Of a stretch of DNA of 64,000 nucleotides, positions 38,101-44,721 are shown one piece after another. This stretch comes from Burkholderiales bacterium Ga0077543. GTDB lineage: Bacteria > Pseudomonadota > Gammaproteobacteria > Burkholderiales > Burkholderiaceae_C. The position numbers were made by a program, and so were the translations under genes. The stretch is taken from positions 103,960 through 167,959 of the forward strand of contig LNET01000025.1 of the NCBI GenBank assembly GCA_001464055.1. The letters run 5' to 3'. The notes beneath the pieces were generated by a model that did not search any database, was not told where the DNA came from, and saw only the letters and a list, made by a program, of their open reading frames with translations. Within the stretch, counting starts at the first letter, position 1. Each line of letters begins with the position of its first letter.

Positions 38101-39649
38101 TGCGCTGGATGACCGAGCCGCTGGAACCGATGTTCAGCTCACCACCCACGGCGGCCTTTTCCGCCACCGTGCGCGGCACGATGTCGCGATAACCGTCCAG
38201 GGCCAGGATGTTGCTGCCCTGGCGCAGGTCGACCGTGACCTCGGCACCGCGCAGCACGCCGGTCTTCTGGTCGGGAGCGTTCTTCAATTCGTTCGACGTG
38301 ACGGTGAAGGTGGCCAGGTTCCTCGACAAGGGCACGCTGGACCAGGCACCAGCGACGCTGGTTTCGCTGCCCGCGCCCAGGTAGACGCGGGCGCTTTCGG
38401 GTGCCGCGGTGTTCGCCGCCACCAGGCTCATCACGCCGCCGGGCACACGCAGCGTGCCATGGTTGTCGATGGTGCTGCCTTCTGCCCTGACGACGCCGCG
38501 GAACGGGGCATAGGGCAGCACTTCGAGCGCGGTCGACGTGTCGGCCAGGTCGGGCACGACCTCGGTCACGCTGCCGGCTCGGAGTGTGACGCTGCCCTGT
38601 GTCTGCGCACCCTCTGCGTCCCTGGCGCGCGCCTGCAGGTAGACCGATCCGCCGCGCTCGACTGCGGTTGTCGACGAGACCCGTCCTTCCTGGTTCACGG
38701 CCAGTGCGGCCAGCGTCACGTTGCCACGGTCGGCACTGATCTGTCCGGCCTGGCGGATCAGGTTGGTGAGGTTCAGCGCCGGGCCGTCGGCCAGGGCTTC
38801 GACCTCGACCAGCACACCGGTCTGCAAGCCTTGGGCGTTGCCGGCGTTGGGGTCCTGGGCCAGGAAGACCTTCCTGCCCGCAGCCAGCATCACCTGGCCG
38901 TCGGGTGCGGTCAGCAGGCCGGCATCGACGTCGACCCGGGGCGCCAGGATCATGATCGAGCCACCGGCCTGTGCCCGGAGTTCTGGCGCTGGTGCGTCGG
39001 CAGGGCCGAAGCTGCCGACATTGACGTTGCCCGGGCGGGTGCCGTTGGGCCTGGCGTCGAGCGTGACGCCGGTGTTGCTGTAGCCGCCCGCAAACGCCGG
39101 GTCGTTCAGGCCGCCGCTGGTCAGGCCGGATTCGAACCGGGCGTCGCTGATGTTCAGCGTGGAAGCCACCAGCGAGCGCACGTTCACCTGCGCGCCGCGG
39201 TCGAAGAGGATGCCGTTCTGATTGATGAGCAGCACCTGCCCGTTGGCCGACAACTGGCCCTGGATGATGCTGGGGTCGGTGCCGTAGATGCGGTTCAGCA
39301 CCGAAGCCGTGGGGCCGGGCTGGACGAACTGCACCCTGGCGCTGCGGCCGATGTTGAAGGAATCCCAGCTGATGACCGACCGCTGTTGCTGCTGGGTGAT
39401 GGTCATTTCGCGGTTGCCGGTGCCCGCCACCGATGAGTTCACCGCAATGCCCGCAGGCGCCGGGCCGCGCAGAACCGGCAGCGCGCCAGGCGCCAGCGTG
39501 CCGCCGGCGCCCTGGGCCAGGACCGGTGAAGCGGTGGCGGCCAGCAGGCCCAGGCTGGCCAGCACCATGACGCTGCAGGTGGCATGAACGCGACGCACCA
39601 CGGCCTGCGATGGCAGGGAAAGCCGCAGACGGAAGTGGGGGGTTTTCAT
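29147..39649 (-). CDS. giant two-partner-secretion exoprotein (filamentous haemagglutinin-like TpsA)
   Basis: From ATG 39649 the product is 3,500 residues. The 201 residues open further upstream overlap the TpsB gene and do not look like protein. A long signal peptide (to about residue 45, ASPVLAQ) precedes the TPS domain (about 46-300), with the signature block SVISWDSFNIGRSARVQF and the NPNG-like LLINQNGILF. The rest is a long beta-helix-type array rich in Gly, Ala, Ser, Asn, Leu and Val. The C-terminus has a Pro/Ala/Lys-rich segment and ends NNCKEDDKNCFAR, two Cys separated by six residues, a possible disulfide loop like that which tethers HMW1. Its transporter gene lies immediately upstream. 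No VPLPA or PEP sorting tail is present. Confidence 0.93.
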   Translation of the reverse strand: MKTPHFRLRLSLPSQAVVRRVHATCSVMVLASLGLLAATASPVLAQGAGGTLAPGALPVLRGPAPAGIAVNSSVAGTGNREMTITQQQQRSVISWDSFNIGRSARVQFVQPGPTASVLNRIYGTDPSIIQGQLSANGQVLLINQNGILFDRGAQVNVRSLVASTLNISDARFESGLTSGGLNDPAFAGGYSNTGVTLDARPNGTRPGNVNVGSFGPADAPAPELRAQAGGSIMILAPRVDVDAGLLTAPDGQVMLAAGRKVFLAQDPNAGNAQGLQTGVLVEVEALADGPALNLTNLIRQAGQISADRGNVTLAALAVNQEGRVSSTTAVERGGSVYLQARARDAEGAQTQGSVTLRAGSVTEVVPDLADTSTALEVLPYAPFRGVVRAEGSTIDNHGTLRVPGGVMSLVAANTAAPESARVYLGAGSETSVAGAWSSVPLSRNLATFTVTSNELKNAPDQKTGVLRGAEVTVDLRQGSNILALDGYRDIVPRTVAEKAAVGGELNIGSSGSVIQRSGAVIDASGGGYRYEGGQVNTSRLLGADGRVYDIATAPQAQPYTALLDSITRFDERWGQTITTANPLGAAGRFQPGYTEGKAGGAVVIQATAGLVLDGSLKGGVTIGALQYGAAPAGASLTLGRPLNATPTVLGDGVPLAAVNWRQQATDTLGSSFQPGSSLSNAQRQTSVLAAEQLFGAPTINGTDRVERGFGSVTLNAAGSITLPAEVRLISDPGASLQFNAPLIDLAGDIHLPAGRLALSASLPAANIPAGGSALAENLVVRSGASLSTAGLWINNGGIGGASIGTPTPSARLSADGLSSQPSTDGGTISVSLEADQLQTRYERGALLDVGGGASIDGRGLLVGGRGGLLRLANGAFGQTSSDWLQADLRGFAIGNGARLDLSMSRVEIAADGANRLLPASTTRFGTGLFSNQGFSQVTLRSNNTLDVLAGTSLLMQQKNLLVDPEAARVAATGTELSSFSTVTLLPAHQRNAATLSLASVGGGLQGQGRLTLQEGAAIVADAAGRVSLTAVDGLSVLGRIESPGGSVALTLNGPALRQASDLVIGNKASILVAGTFLPTPSNQGLVLGNLLNGGSVSITAGNAGVQLASGSRIDISAVNQTVDRLSSGSSPELTTRTLEGHAGTMIVRAQGSVSLDGTLLAQGGSARAAGGSFALELLRPDGQPVQPAARRVVVTANGNALAPTPGLVDATVNIAALQDAGFDKLRIQSEDQINLRDNMTLDFERGLRLDAPRIELSDSAQVELRGASVALGQSLGPRVAEPTPTGISWNLLPNAARPVAPTRSGNGNLSVRAGAVDLFGSVTVNGTSLTRIESDSDIRLVGRNIDFASTTGGSAQTRQIGGLSTAGNLELTAAQVVAATRTEFSLTVKDQPTDTLTPGGYILVSNNGKAAGAAYSAGSSLTLQADTIVQGGTVKAPLGSLQLQAGSLLELAPGSVSSVAGEGLTVLYGNTDSGVRWVYDTSASTSGLELNAVTPGGKRITLEGAQVAAQPGSVVNMAGGGDILAVEFIPGNGGDRDITLRDNTFAIIPAARLATMPFDAYTLQLRDPGFGFSPSNGRDAVLYDSITLGEGAGVPPGQYVLLPARYALLPDASLVQINTAATYRNLEAGQTVRLANGDLVVAGFRSARGTTVQESQSVGVVISPGRATALQSSDYDFSGADFFAASATANRQAAPLSPWDAGRMQIGAGTTLSLAGSINTSAGVSAAGRAGRGAQVDVSGTRIAVVGQAGAADLDPRFLQVNAASLSALNASVLLGGTRRDTETGITIATTADEVLVANGTGTGSEVRLPELLISARQRIDIRADSALTATGTQTSTAPSVIQAPDAGALVRLSTGAQARVERGSAADGADARGEVRVAAGASLSAQKSLLIDATRNLESAGSFAVGGVNGVGGSLALASGQVHLGQTTGFATPLGGLVLSNDDLARFSAVDELLLRGSSSINFIGSTLLGAADLASLSLDTPLLRGLPSSAGAQAVANVNASSVQLVNSGPGSAPASTGSGRFELQAKTLTLGEGQRAISGFETVTLAASERVAGAGDGKLQVAAALQVQTPQLLALAGSNQTISAADTAGTTRVHRPLVLSGAAQTVAAAAGNDTALGGQIGLEGQSLTVSTAIVARSGVIGLTAHGNGNGNDSGVTLGAGALLDAAGQSKDFNGNVALADGGRVSVQAGAGTLRVQDDARVTVSAAAAGGAAGQLALQGNELLLEGRLEGQAGAGQRSGTVDIDLGRMAGFSALNTAINSGGFEQERRVRARTGDIAVAATDVVSAARVALSADAGRIDVAGRVGNGAGDSSGNARVTLSAATGLALAAGSEVRAGASAPGARGGEVNLSTTGGALVFGDGATIDVRAGNGGPAGAVGFSVDRETGLGPTGLHLAGTVRRGSADGNTRAAVDVLATRRYNVTDSVSEADISGYAADHATFVAAMDTAAAAAITGRLQDETGSLQGARVLGAVELSSAGSLRLDTAWDLASSSWLADNRHGLLTIRAAGDLTISQSIGLPNDNLLAGDSWGLRLTAGADLSAANPLATLARQTVPQGSLRLTGAEARLRTGTGRIDLAAAGDLRIDNVAATIYTAGRVGVADGSNNRWAVAGGGVSMVAGGDIAWVDASESRDLWVSEWMRRPRLSDAGFNSAGQPTDWWVHRPFFRQGVGTLAGGDIDVRAGGNVNSLTVALPTTGRTVVTEGVRSVDVQGGGDLRVEAGGDIIGGSFLVGRGLARVDAADDLGAQKPIQLYLMGVSSGGVPERAQAELVAGGSISLQNIQNPTALQMVNSAGTGPGFGAQTPATFFSYSANSAASLQSKSGDASFFASLGTVANWRTFGPAVADASFAASLLAAWPANLRIVAFDGDISNLSAANAAPPTTFPSPGASISVLAGRDVNNLSLAVSDLSPAAAPTTISELSRRGSLSGGNLAPTEAQPRIVEREAAGPFVVDIQAAQGSIVFENQRDLPFRPAASSRLQAGVDVVGAALFLQNLDPEDVSVVRASSGDIRNVQRLSIGGPGRLVLQAGRNIDLGDSTVLAPPGFGGNAGISATGNTENSQIGDARSARVTVVAGVTGRVDLAAMESVYADIITINTASADILDLYGQLGTERDSSLVLAATDIAALADRDPVYARFRELDAKAPGALKAYQDALRNNTLPLGPTADSAAAAALYALLNAERDVSRLEAAGSIAALAAGPDGQVFSEFVALGQRYPLLYTDYVQRRSAGAIPTGVTPIVFSNVLNKVVARVLPDGAGAGSITSFQTSIQTYAGSDIDLWAPGGNAVVGLTTPDSSRVVGVLTNAGGAVRSVLSGNLSINQGKVITLQGGDILLFSSQGSIDAGRGARTAVTASGETGSGIQTLTSDPDGLGPLTAPRPGNVFLFAPAGTIDAGEAGIRSSGNIVLNAQTVLNATNISAGGTSAGVPQVQVGTAASALASSPGAPTGSKAAEDAAKAAGEAAKRAATAPPPPKPTILSVEVLGFGENNCKEDDKNCFAR

Positions 39650-39693
39650 CGCAAGTGCCCAGGTTGAACGTGCTTTGGCCTTTCGACCGGTGA

Positions 39694-41352
39694 CTAAAAC
39701 TCGAAGGTGCCTGCTGCGTGCACACGCAGGTCGCCACGCTCGGTGGCGGCCAGGGTGCGCAGCGGCCAGCCCAGGTCGACGGCCAGCCTGCCGAAGGTCT
39801 CGTTCGCCAGGCGCAGGCCGAAGCCGGCCGACAGCAGCCTGAAGCGCGAGTTCTGGCCCGGCAGGGGTTCGCGCAGTTCGGTAGCTGCGCCTTCGACGAA
39901 GGCATGCGCGGTGAGCGTGCCCAGCGCAGGCCAGCCAAAGGTAGGCATGGGGCCGGAGCGCAATTCGAACGAGCCGCGCAGACCCAGGTCGCCGACCGCG
40001 GCCGATTCGAGATAGCCGCGAACGCTGTCGACCCCGCCCACCACGAACTGCTCGTTGGCCACCAGTGGCTGGCCGGTCAGCTGCCCGTCCAGCCGCAGCC
40101 AGGCGCGCAGCCCGCTGGCGCCCAGCTTCTGTTCCCGGGCGCCGTCGAACTTCAGCACGCTGTAGCCGCCGGTGGCGCCGAAGCGCTTGTTGGCAAACTC
40201 TTCTTCCTTGTTGACCACGCCGCGCAGGCCCAGGGCCAGGCCGGCGCCCCACTGCCAGCGGCCACTGGCGTCTTCCATGATCGACAGGTAGCTGGCGCTC
40301 AGCGGCAGGTAGCGCAGCGGTGTGGAGAAGCCTTCGCCCGGCCCTTGTTCGATCGTCTCGTCGAAGTCCTTCAGATCCACGCCCAGGGTCAGCAGGTGAT
40401 ATTCGCGTTCGCGCAGCAGCAGCGTGAGGGTTCTGCGCAGCCCCCAGATCTGCCCCTTGCCGAACACCGTGGTGCTGCCCACGCCGGCGGCCACCTCGCT
40501 GTTCGACCGGGTGAACGAAAACAGCCAGGAGTCGCGCCCGGACTCGCCTGCGGGCACGCTGTAGGAAGCGCTCAGCACCTGCACTTCGCGCGGTGCTTCC
40601 GGCGACAGCTGCAGCTGCAGCGTGGCCGTGTGGTCCAGCTGCATCACGTTGTCGTAGCGCAAGGAAGCCTGCAGCCGGGTTTCGCTGGTGTTGGGGCTGG
40701 CCCGGTTGTTCAGCTCTACGTTGCCGTGCAGTGGCAGCTGGTCCTGTACCACCAGGTCGAATTCGGTGGTGCCGGGCTCCCGGCCTGGCCGCAGCAGCGG
40801 CGTGACGCGCCTGTCAGGCGTGCGGTTGACGCGGGCCAGCTCGGCCTGCAGGGTGGGGAAGTGCGGCACCTTGCCTTCGGCGGCACTGGGCACCTTGTCG
40901 AGGATGTAGCCCTGTGAAAAGTAGCGCGAACCGGTGACCCGGGTGCGCACGATGCGCGCTTCCACCACCTGCAGCCGCACCACGCCGTTGTCGACCCGCT
41001 GCTCGGGGATGTCCACCCCCACCGAACCGAAGCCCAGGTCGCGGTAGGCTTTTTCCAGCGCGGCACGGGCGGCCTGCACGTCTTCGATCTGGCGCTTTTC
41101 ACCCATGAAGGGGTAGACCGCGCGTTCGATGGTTTCAGTGGCCAGCACCGTGTTGCCGGCGATCACGAATTCCAGCACGTCGAAGCCGGCGGATTCAGGT
41201 TCAGCCGCTGCCGGTGCCGCCGGCTGGGCCAGCGCCAGGCCGCACAGCAGACTGGTCAGCGCGGCCATGGCCGTGGCCATTGGCTTGCACAGGTGCCGCG
41301 CAAGCATGGCGTGCAGGACCCGCAGGTCCGGACGGCTAAACGATCGGGTCAT
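39694..41352 (-). CDS. TpsB/FhaC-like outer-membrane transporter
   Basis: 552 residues: signal region (to about 43), a Pro/Ala linker, POTRA domains (about 57-200, FDVLEFVIAGNTVLATETIERAVYPF, then VVRLQVVEARIVRTRV) and a 16-strand beta-barrel ending in Phe. The substrate-gating motif VRGY is present in GGVDSVRGYLES. It secretes the neighbouring TpsA, whose gene starts 44 bases downstream. It is divergent from the GT41 gene at 41552, so the intergenic 200 bases may control both directions. Confidence 0.92.
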   Translation of the reverse strand: MTRSFSRPDLRVLHAMLARHLCKPMATAMAALTSLLCGLALAQPAAPAAAEPESAGFDVLEFVIAGNTVLATETIERAVYPFMGEKRQIEDVQAARAALEKAYRDLGFGSVGVDIPEQRVDNGVVRLQVVEARIVRTRVTGSRYFSQGYILDKVPSAAEGKVPHFPTLQAELARVNRTPDRRVTPLLRPGREPGTTEFDLVVQDQLPLHGNVELNNRASPNTSETRLQASLRYDNVMQLDHTATLQLQLSPEAPREVQVLSASYSVPAGESGRDSWLFSFTRSNSEVAAGVGSTTVFGKGQIWGLRRTLTLLLREREYHLLTLGVDLKDFDETIEQGPGEGFSTPLRYLPLSASYLSIMEDASGRWQWGAGLALGLRGVVNKEEEFANKRFGATGGYSVLKFDGAREQKLGASGLRAWLRLDGQLTGQPLVANEQFVVGGVDSVRGYLESAAVGDLGLRGSFELRSGPMPTFGWPALGTLTAHAFVEGAATELREPLPGQNSRFRLLSAGFGLRLANETFGRLAVDLGWPLRTLAATERGDLRVHAAGTFEF

Positions 41353-41551
41353 TTCCAGGCAGCTCTCGGAGCCTCGATCAGGACGAGGGCTGGATTGATT
41401 CTGTGCCGGTCGAATGACACTTCGCAGCTTCGAACTGCGCCGATCGAATCAGGTCGAACTGGGCCGGACGGCCTGTCACCGCCCGTTCATGCCCCGCTGG
41501 TACAAGCCAGTTCGACAACTGCGCGCAGCGCCGTGCAAGCGCTGGACCGCC

Positions 41552-43576
41552 ATGACCCCATTCTTTTCGCTGAGGCCCGCCGCCGCGGCCCCGACCGGAG
41601 CCCTGGCTGCCGCCCAGCAGCTGCATTTTGCCAACCGGCTGGACGAAGCCGAGCGGGCCTACCGCGTGCTGCTGCAACGCGAACCGCACGACGCCGTGGC
41701 ACGCCATGGACTGGCTGCGCTGCTGGCTTCCCAGCAGCGTTACCAGGAAGCCCTGCCGCTGTTTCGCCAGGCCATACTGGCACTGCCGGGCCAGGCGCAG
41801 CTGCATGTCGACCTGGCGCAGGCGCTGCGCGGCGTTGGGCTGAACGTCGAGGCCGCCACCCACTTCGACCGCGCCGCGGCGCTGAACCCGCAAGACATGC
41901 AGCTGCAGCTGCTGGCGCGGCTGCAGCACGCCACGCTGTTCGACGAACAAGGCGACGACGACCGCGCCCTGGCGGCTTTCGAAGACACCGTGAAGCACCA
42001 CCCCGACGCGGCCGATGCCTGGGCCGGGCTGGGCATGGTGCAGCAGCACGTGCTGGGCGCAGCCGCCGCCGAGGTGAGCTTCAGGCGTGCGCTGCAGATC
42101 GACCCCGACCGGCCCGACGTGATCGAGCAATACGGGCGGGTGCTGCAGGACCTGCGCCAGTACGAAGACGCCGCTCTGGTTTTCGAAAGGCTGATGAAAC
42201 GCTGGCCGGGCCATCCCATGGCGGCCGGGCGGCTGCTGCACTGCAAGATGCTGACGGCCGACTGGACGGCGCTGGACCTGCTGAAGACCCGGGTCGAAAG
42301 CGCCTTGTCTGCAGGCCAGCTGGCCAGCGAACCGTTCGGTCTGCAGGGCTACTGCGAATCGCCACAGCTGCTGATGCAAGGCGCGCAGCTGAACGCCAGC
42401 ACCTACTACCCCGACCGTTCTGCGGCTCTGCCGCTGGCGAAGATCGGGCGCGGCGACAAGCTGCGCGTGGGCTATGTGTCGGGCGAGTTTCGCAACCAGG
42501 CGACTTCTGTGCTGCTGACGGACGTGCTGGAAACCCACGACCGCGACCGCTTCGACATCATCGCCTTCGACAACGGCTGGGACGACAGGAGCGTCTTGCG
42601 TCAGCGCATCGAAGCGGCCCTGCCGATCGTGCCCATCCGCAAGATGGACAACCTGGCCGCGGCGCGGCTGGTGCGCGAACACCGGATCGACGTGCTCGTC
42701 AATCTCAACGGCTATTTCGGCCTGTCGCGCACGCCGCTGTTCGCCTACCGGCCGGCGGCGGTTCAGGTGAACTACCTGGGGTTCCCCGGCACCATCGGCG
42801 CGCCCTACATCGACTACATCGTGGCCGACGACACCGTCATCCCCGAAGAACTGCAGCACTGTTATGTCGAGAAGGTGGTGACCCTGCCCGACAGCTACCA
42901 GCCCAACGACCGCCGGCGCCAGGTGGCGCCGGGGGTGACGCGTGCCGAAGCCGGCCTGCCCGGAGGCGCTTTCGTGTTCTGCTGCATGAACAACGTCTAC
43001 AAGATCATGCCGGCAATGTTCGAGCTGTGGATGCGGCTGCTGCAGCAGGTGCCTGGCAGTGTGCTGCTGCTGCTGAGCGACGTGCCGGAAGCACAGTTGA
43101 ATCTGCGCCACGAGGCCCAGGCGCGCGGGGTGAATCCCGAACGCCTGCTGTTCGGCATGCCCTGGGCCAACGAACGCCACCTGGCCCGGTTGCGGCTGTG
43201 TGACCTGTTCCTGGACACCTGGCCCTACAACGCCCACACCACGGGCAGCGACGCGCTGATGGCAGGCCTGCCGGTGTTGACCTGCATGGGCCGGAGCTTC
43301 CCCAGCCGCGTGGGCGCCAGCCTGCTGCGCGCCGTGGGCCTGCCCGAACTGGTGACCACAGCGTTCGAAGCCTACGAAGGGCTGGCGCTGAAGCTGGCCA
43401 CGCAGCCCGGCCTGCTGTCAGAAATCCGTGCCCGCCTGGCGGGGCAACTGGCCACGGCGCCGCTGTACGACACGCCGCGCTATACCCGTCATCTGGAAGC
43501 AGCCTACACGCAGATGGTGCAGCGGGCGCGGGCAGGGTTACCGCCAGCGGCCTTCAAGGTCGAAGCCATCGGCTGA
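41552..43576 (+). CDS. TPR-containing SPINDLY/OGT-like GT41 glycosyltransferase
   Basis: Start uncertain: ATG 41552 (674 residues) fits the beginning of the TPR region; the frame is open from 41414. Residues 15-230 are TPR repeats (AERAYRVLLQREPHDAVARHGLAALL, ALPLFRQAILALPGQAQLHVDLAQAL). The catalytic GT41 half (about 300-665) has LRVGYVSGEFRNQATS, VNYLGFPGTIGAPYIDYIVAD and LDTWPYNAHTTGSDALMAGLPVLT. GT41 enzymes add a sugar to protein Ser/Thr or Asn; HMW1C of this family glycosylates a TPS adhesin. It is divergent from tpsB, making the TpsA a candidate target. The His normally found after GYVS.DF.. in OGT is replaced (Asn-Gln-Ala). Confidence 0.9.
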   Translation: MTPFFSLRPAAAAPTGALAAAQQLHFANRLDEAERAYRVLLQREPHDAVARHGLAALLASQQRYQEALPLFRQAILALPGQAQLHVDLAQALRGVGLNVEAATHFDRAAALNPQDMQLQLLARLQHATLFDEQGDDDRALAAFEDTVKHHPDAADAWAGLGMVQQHVLGAAAAEVSFRRALQIDPDRPDVIEQYGRVLQDLRQYEDAALVFERLMKRWPGHPMAAGRLLHCKMLTADWTALDLLKTRVESALSAGQLASEPFGLQGYCESPQLLMQGAQLNASTYYPDRSAALPLAKIGRGDKLRVGYVSGEFRNQATSVLLTDVLETHDRDRFDIIAFDNGWDDRSVLRQRIEAALPIVPIRKMDNLAAARLVREHRIDVLVNLNGYFGLSRTPLFAYRPAAVQVNYLGFPGTIGAPYIDYIVADDTVIPEELQHCYVEKVVTLPDSYQPNDRRRQVAPGVTRAEAGLPGGAFVFCCMNNVYKIMPAMFELWMRLLQQVPGSVLLLLSDVPEAQLNLRHEAQARGVNPERLLFGMPWANERHLARLRLCDLFLDTWPYNAHTTGSDALMAGLPVLTCMGRSFPSRVGASLLRAVGLPELVTTAFEAYEGLALKLATQPGLLSEIRARLAGQLATAPLYDTPRYTRHLEAAYTQMVQRARAGLPPAAFKVEAIG

Positions 43577-43665
43577 AGCCCTGCGTAGCAGTGCAAATGG
43601 CTGGGATCAGCCCTCACGTTGATGTTCGGGCTGGGCTTGCAAGCTTGGTGGCGTGCTTGCTGGTT

Positions 43666-44541
43666 TCAGGCCGGCACAGCAGCCTTGCGCCGACGCGCGA
43701 TGGTGCCGAAGGCCAGCAGGCCTGCGCCCATCAGCCAGACTGCCGCAGGCAGTGGAATCGGTGCGGCCGCGCCCGCTTCCAGGGTGTAGCTGAGGTCGCC
43801 GCTGGCAGCCAGTGAAATGATGGCGCGCGCACCGTCCGAGTTGGCGAAGGCGCCGCCGATGGCCGGGGCGCCGGTGGTCCCGCCAGGCTGGCCGGTCAGT
43901 ACACGGGCGAAATAGAACAAGCCAGCGTTCTGACCGATGGAAGCCAGTCCATCGGCGCCCAGGCCGAACAGGTTGTCGTTGGACGTTTGGTAGGGTGCGT
44001 TGACACCGTCGATGTCAAACCGCGACACCACATCCCCAGTCAGGAAGCCCTCGATGGATCCGTAGCTCGATGGGCCAGTGAAGTTCCCGACATTGCCATT
44101 GGAGGCCGTTTCAGCCAGGTTGGCAGAAGAGGTCAGCATCCGCTGCCCGCCATTCGGACCACCCGAAAGGGTGTCACCGGCTACCACGTGCCAGCGCAGG
44201 TCGCTCAGGTTTGCGGTCTGCGCAGCAAACCAGGTGTTCCAGTTGGCGTCGCCAGCGAAGTTGGGTGTGTTCCCTGAATTCAGGACGAGGCCGCCGCTCG
44301 GAGTCTTGTCGCCGATCAGGGTGCTGGTGGGGTCACCGTAGGAGGCCGCCACGCCACTGGGCAGGAAGGTGTTGATGGTGAAGCCCAGGTCGCGCATGTA
44401 CCAGGCTCTGTTGACCGGGTTGAACACCGACAGGACAAAGGACCCGTTGTTGGTGTTGTTCGTCGAGATTGCCGCTTGCCCGTTACCCGCAATCGAAGCC
44501 AGCGCCGCAGCGATGGCGACCATCTTGATCTCGAGTTTCAT
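43666..44541 (-). CDS. VPLPA-CTERM surface protein (exosortase substrate)
   Basis: 291 residues with a signal peptide (MKLEIKMVAIAAALASIAGNGQA) and a strongly patterned secreted domain rich in Asn, Gly and Thr (STNNTNNGSFVLSVFNP, DLGFTINTFLPSG). The C-terminus is a sorting tail: IPLPAAVWLMGAGLLAFG then the basic cluster ARRRK, which matches the VPLPA-CTERM type recognised by XrtD. The ribosome-binding site AGGAG lies 10 bases upstream of ATG 44541. It is a close paralogue of 46299-47153, sharing nearly identical domain layout, and has a sigma-54-like promoter at 44640-44655. Confidence 0.9.
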   Translation of the reverse strand: MKLEIKMVAIAAALASIAGNGQAAISTNNTNNGSFVLSVFNPVNRAWYMRDLGFTINTFLPSGVAASYGDPTSTLIGDKTPSGGLVLNSGNTPNFAGDANWNTWFAAQTANLSDLRWHVVAGDTLSGGPNGGQRMLTSSANLAETASNGNVGNFTGPSSYGSIEGFLTGDVVSRFDIDGVNAPYQTSNDNLFGLGADGLASIGQNAGLFYFARVLTGQPGGTTGAPAIGGAFANSDGARAIISLAASGDLSYTLEAGAAAPIPLPAAVWLMGAGLLAFGTIARRRKAAVPA

Positions 44542-44639
44542 TTTTCATTCACTCCTGGGTTCAAACCCAATCACCTTCTGGACCGCTGATCCCGGCGGTC
44601 GTTGCCGGATTTGCGGGTGTCGAAGAAAGAACAAAAGCC

Positions 44640-44655
44640 AGCAACCTGTTTACCA
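44640..44655 (-). promoter_or_regulatory. candidate sigma-54 promoter of the VPLPA-CTERM gene
   Basis: On the minus strand the sequence TGGTAAACAGGTTGCT has the invariant GG and GC separated by 10 bases and a perfect TTGC block, against the consensus TGGCAC-N5-TTGCW. It lies about 100 bases upstream of the ATG at 44541. Sigma-54 control of PEP-CTERM genes is known in related betaproteobacteria, with the PrsK/PrsR system. Confidence 0.5.
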
Positions 44656-44680
44656 GGTCACTGGCCGCGCATCAAGCGCC

Positions 44681-44710
44681 AAAGAACCGCGCCTGCTGCA
44701 ACACAGGCGC
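44681..44710 (-). terminator. intrinsic terminator downstream of the PstS-like gene
   Basis: On the minus strand GCGCCTG (complement of 44704-44710) pairs with CAGGCGC (complement of 44689-44695) around an 8-base loop, and is followed by a T-containing stretch (complement of 44681-44687). It begins 12 bases after the stop of the gene at 44722-46191 and separates it from the VPLPA-CTERM gene. Confidence 0.6.
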
Positions 44711-44721
44711 TTTTCAGGTCG

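Noticed and set aside
39650..40252. extra N-terminal 201 residues of the TpsA frame
   Set aside because: They overlap the TpsB gene, are Arg/Ala/Gly-rich, and precede a proper signal peptide at ATG 39649.
41353..41551. sigma-54 promoter between tpsB and the GT41 gene
   Set aside because: I searched both strands by eye for GG and GC spaced by 10 with a fitting context and found none.
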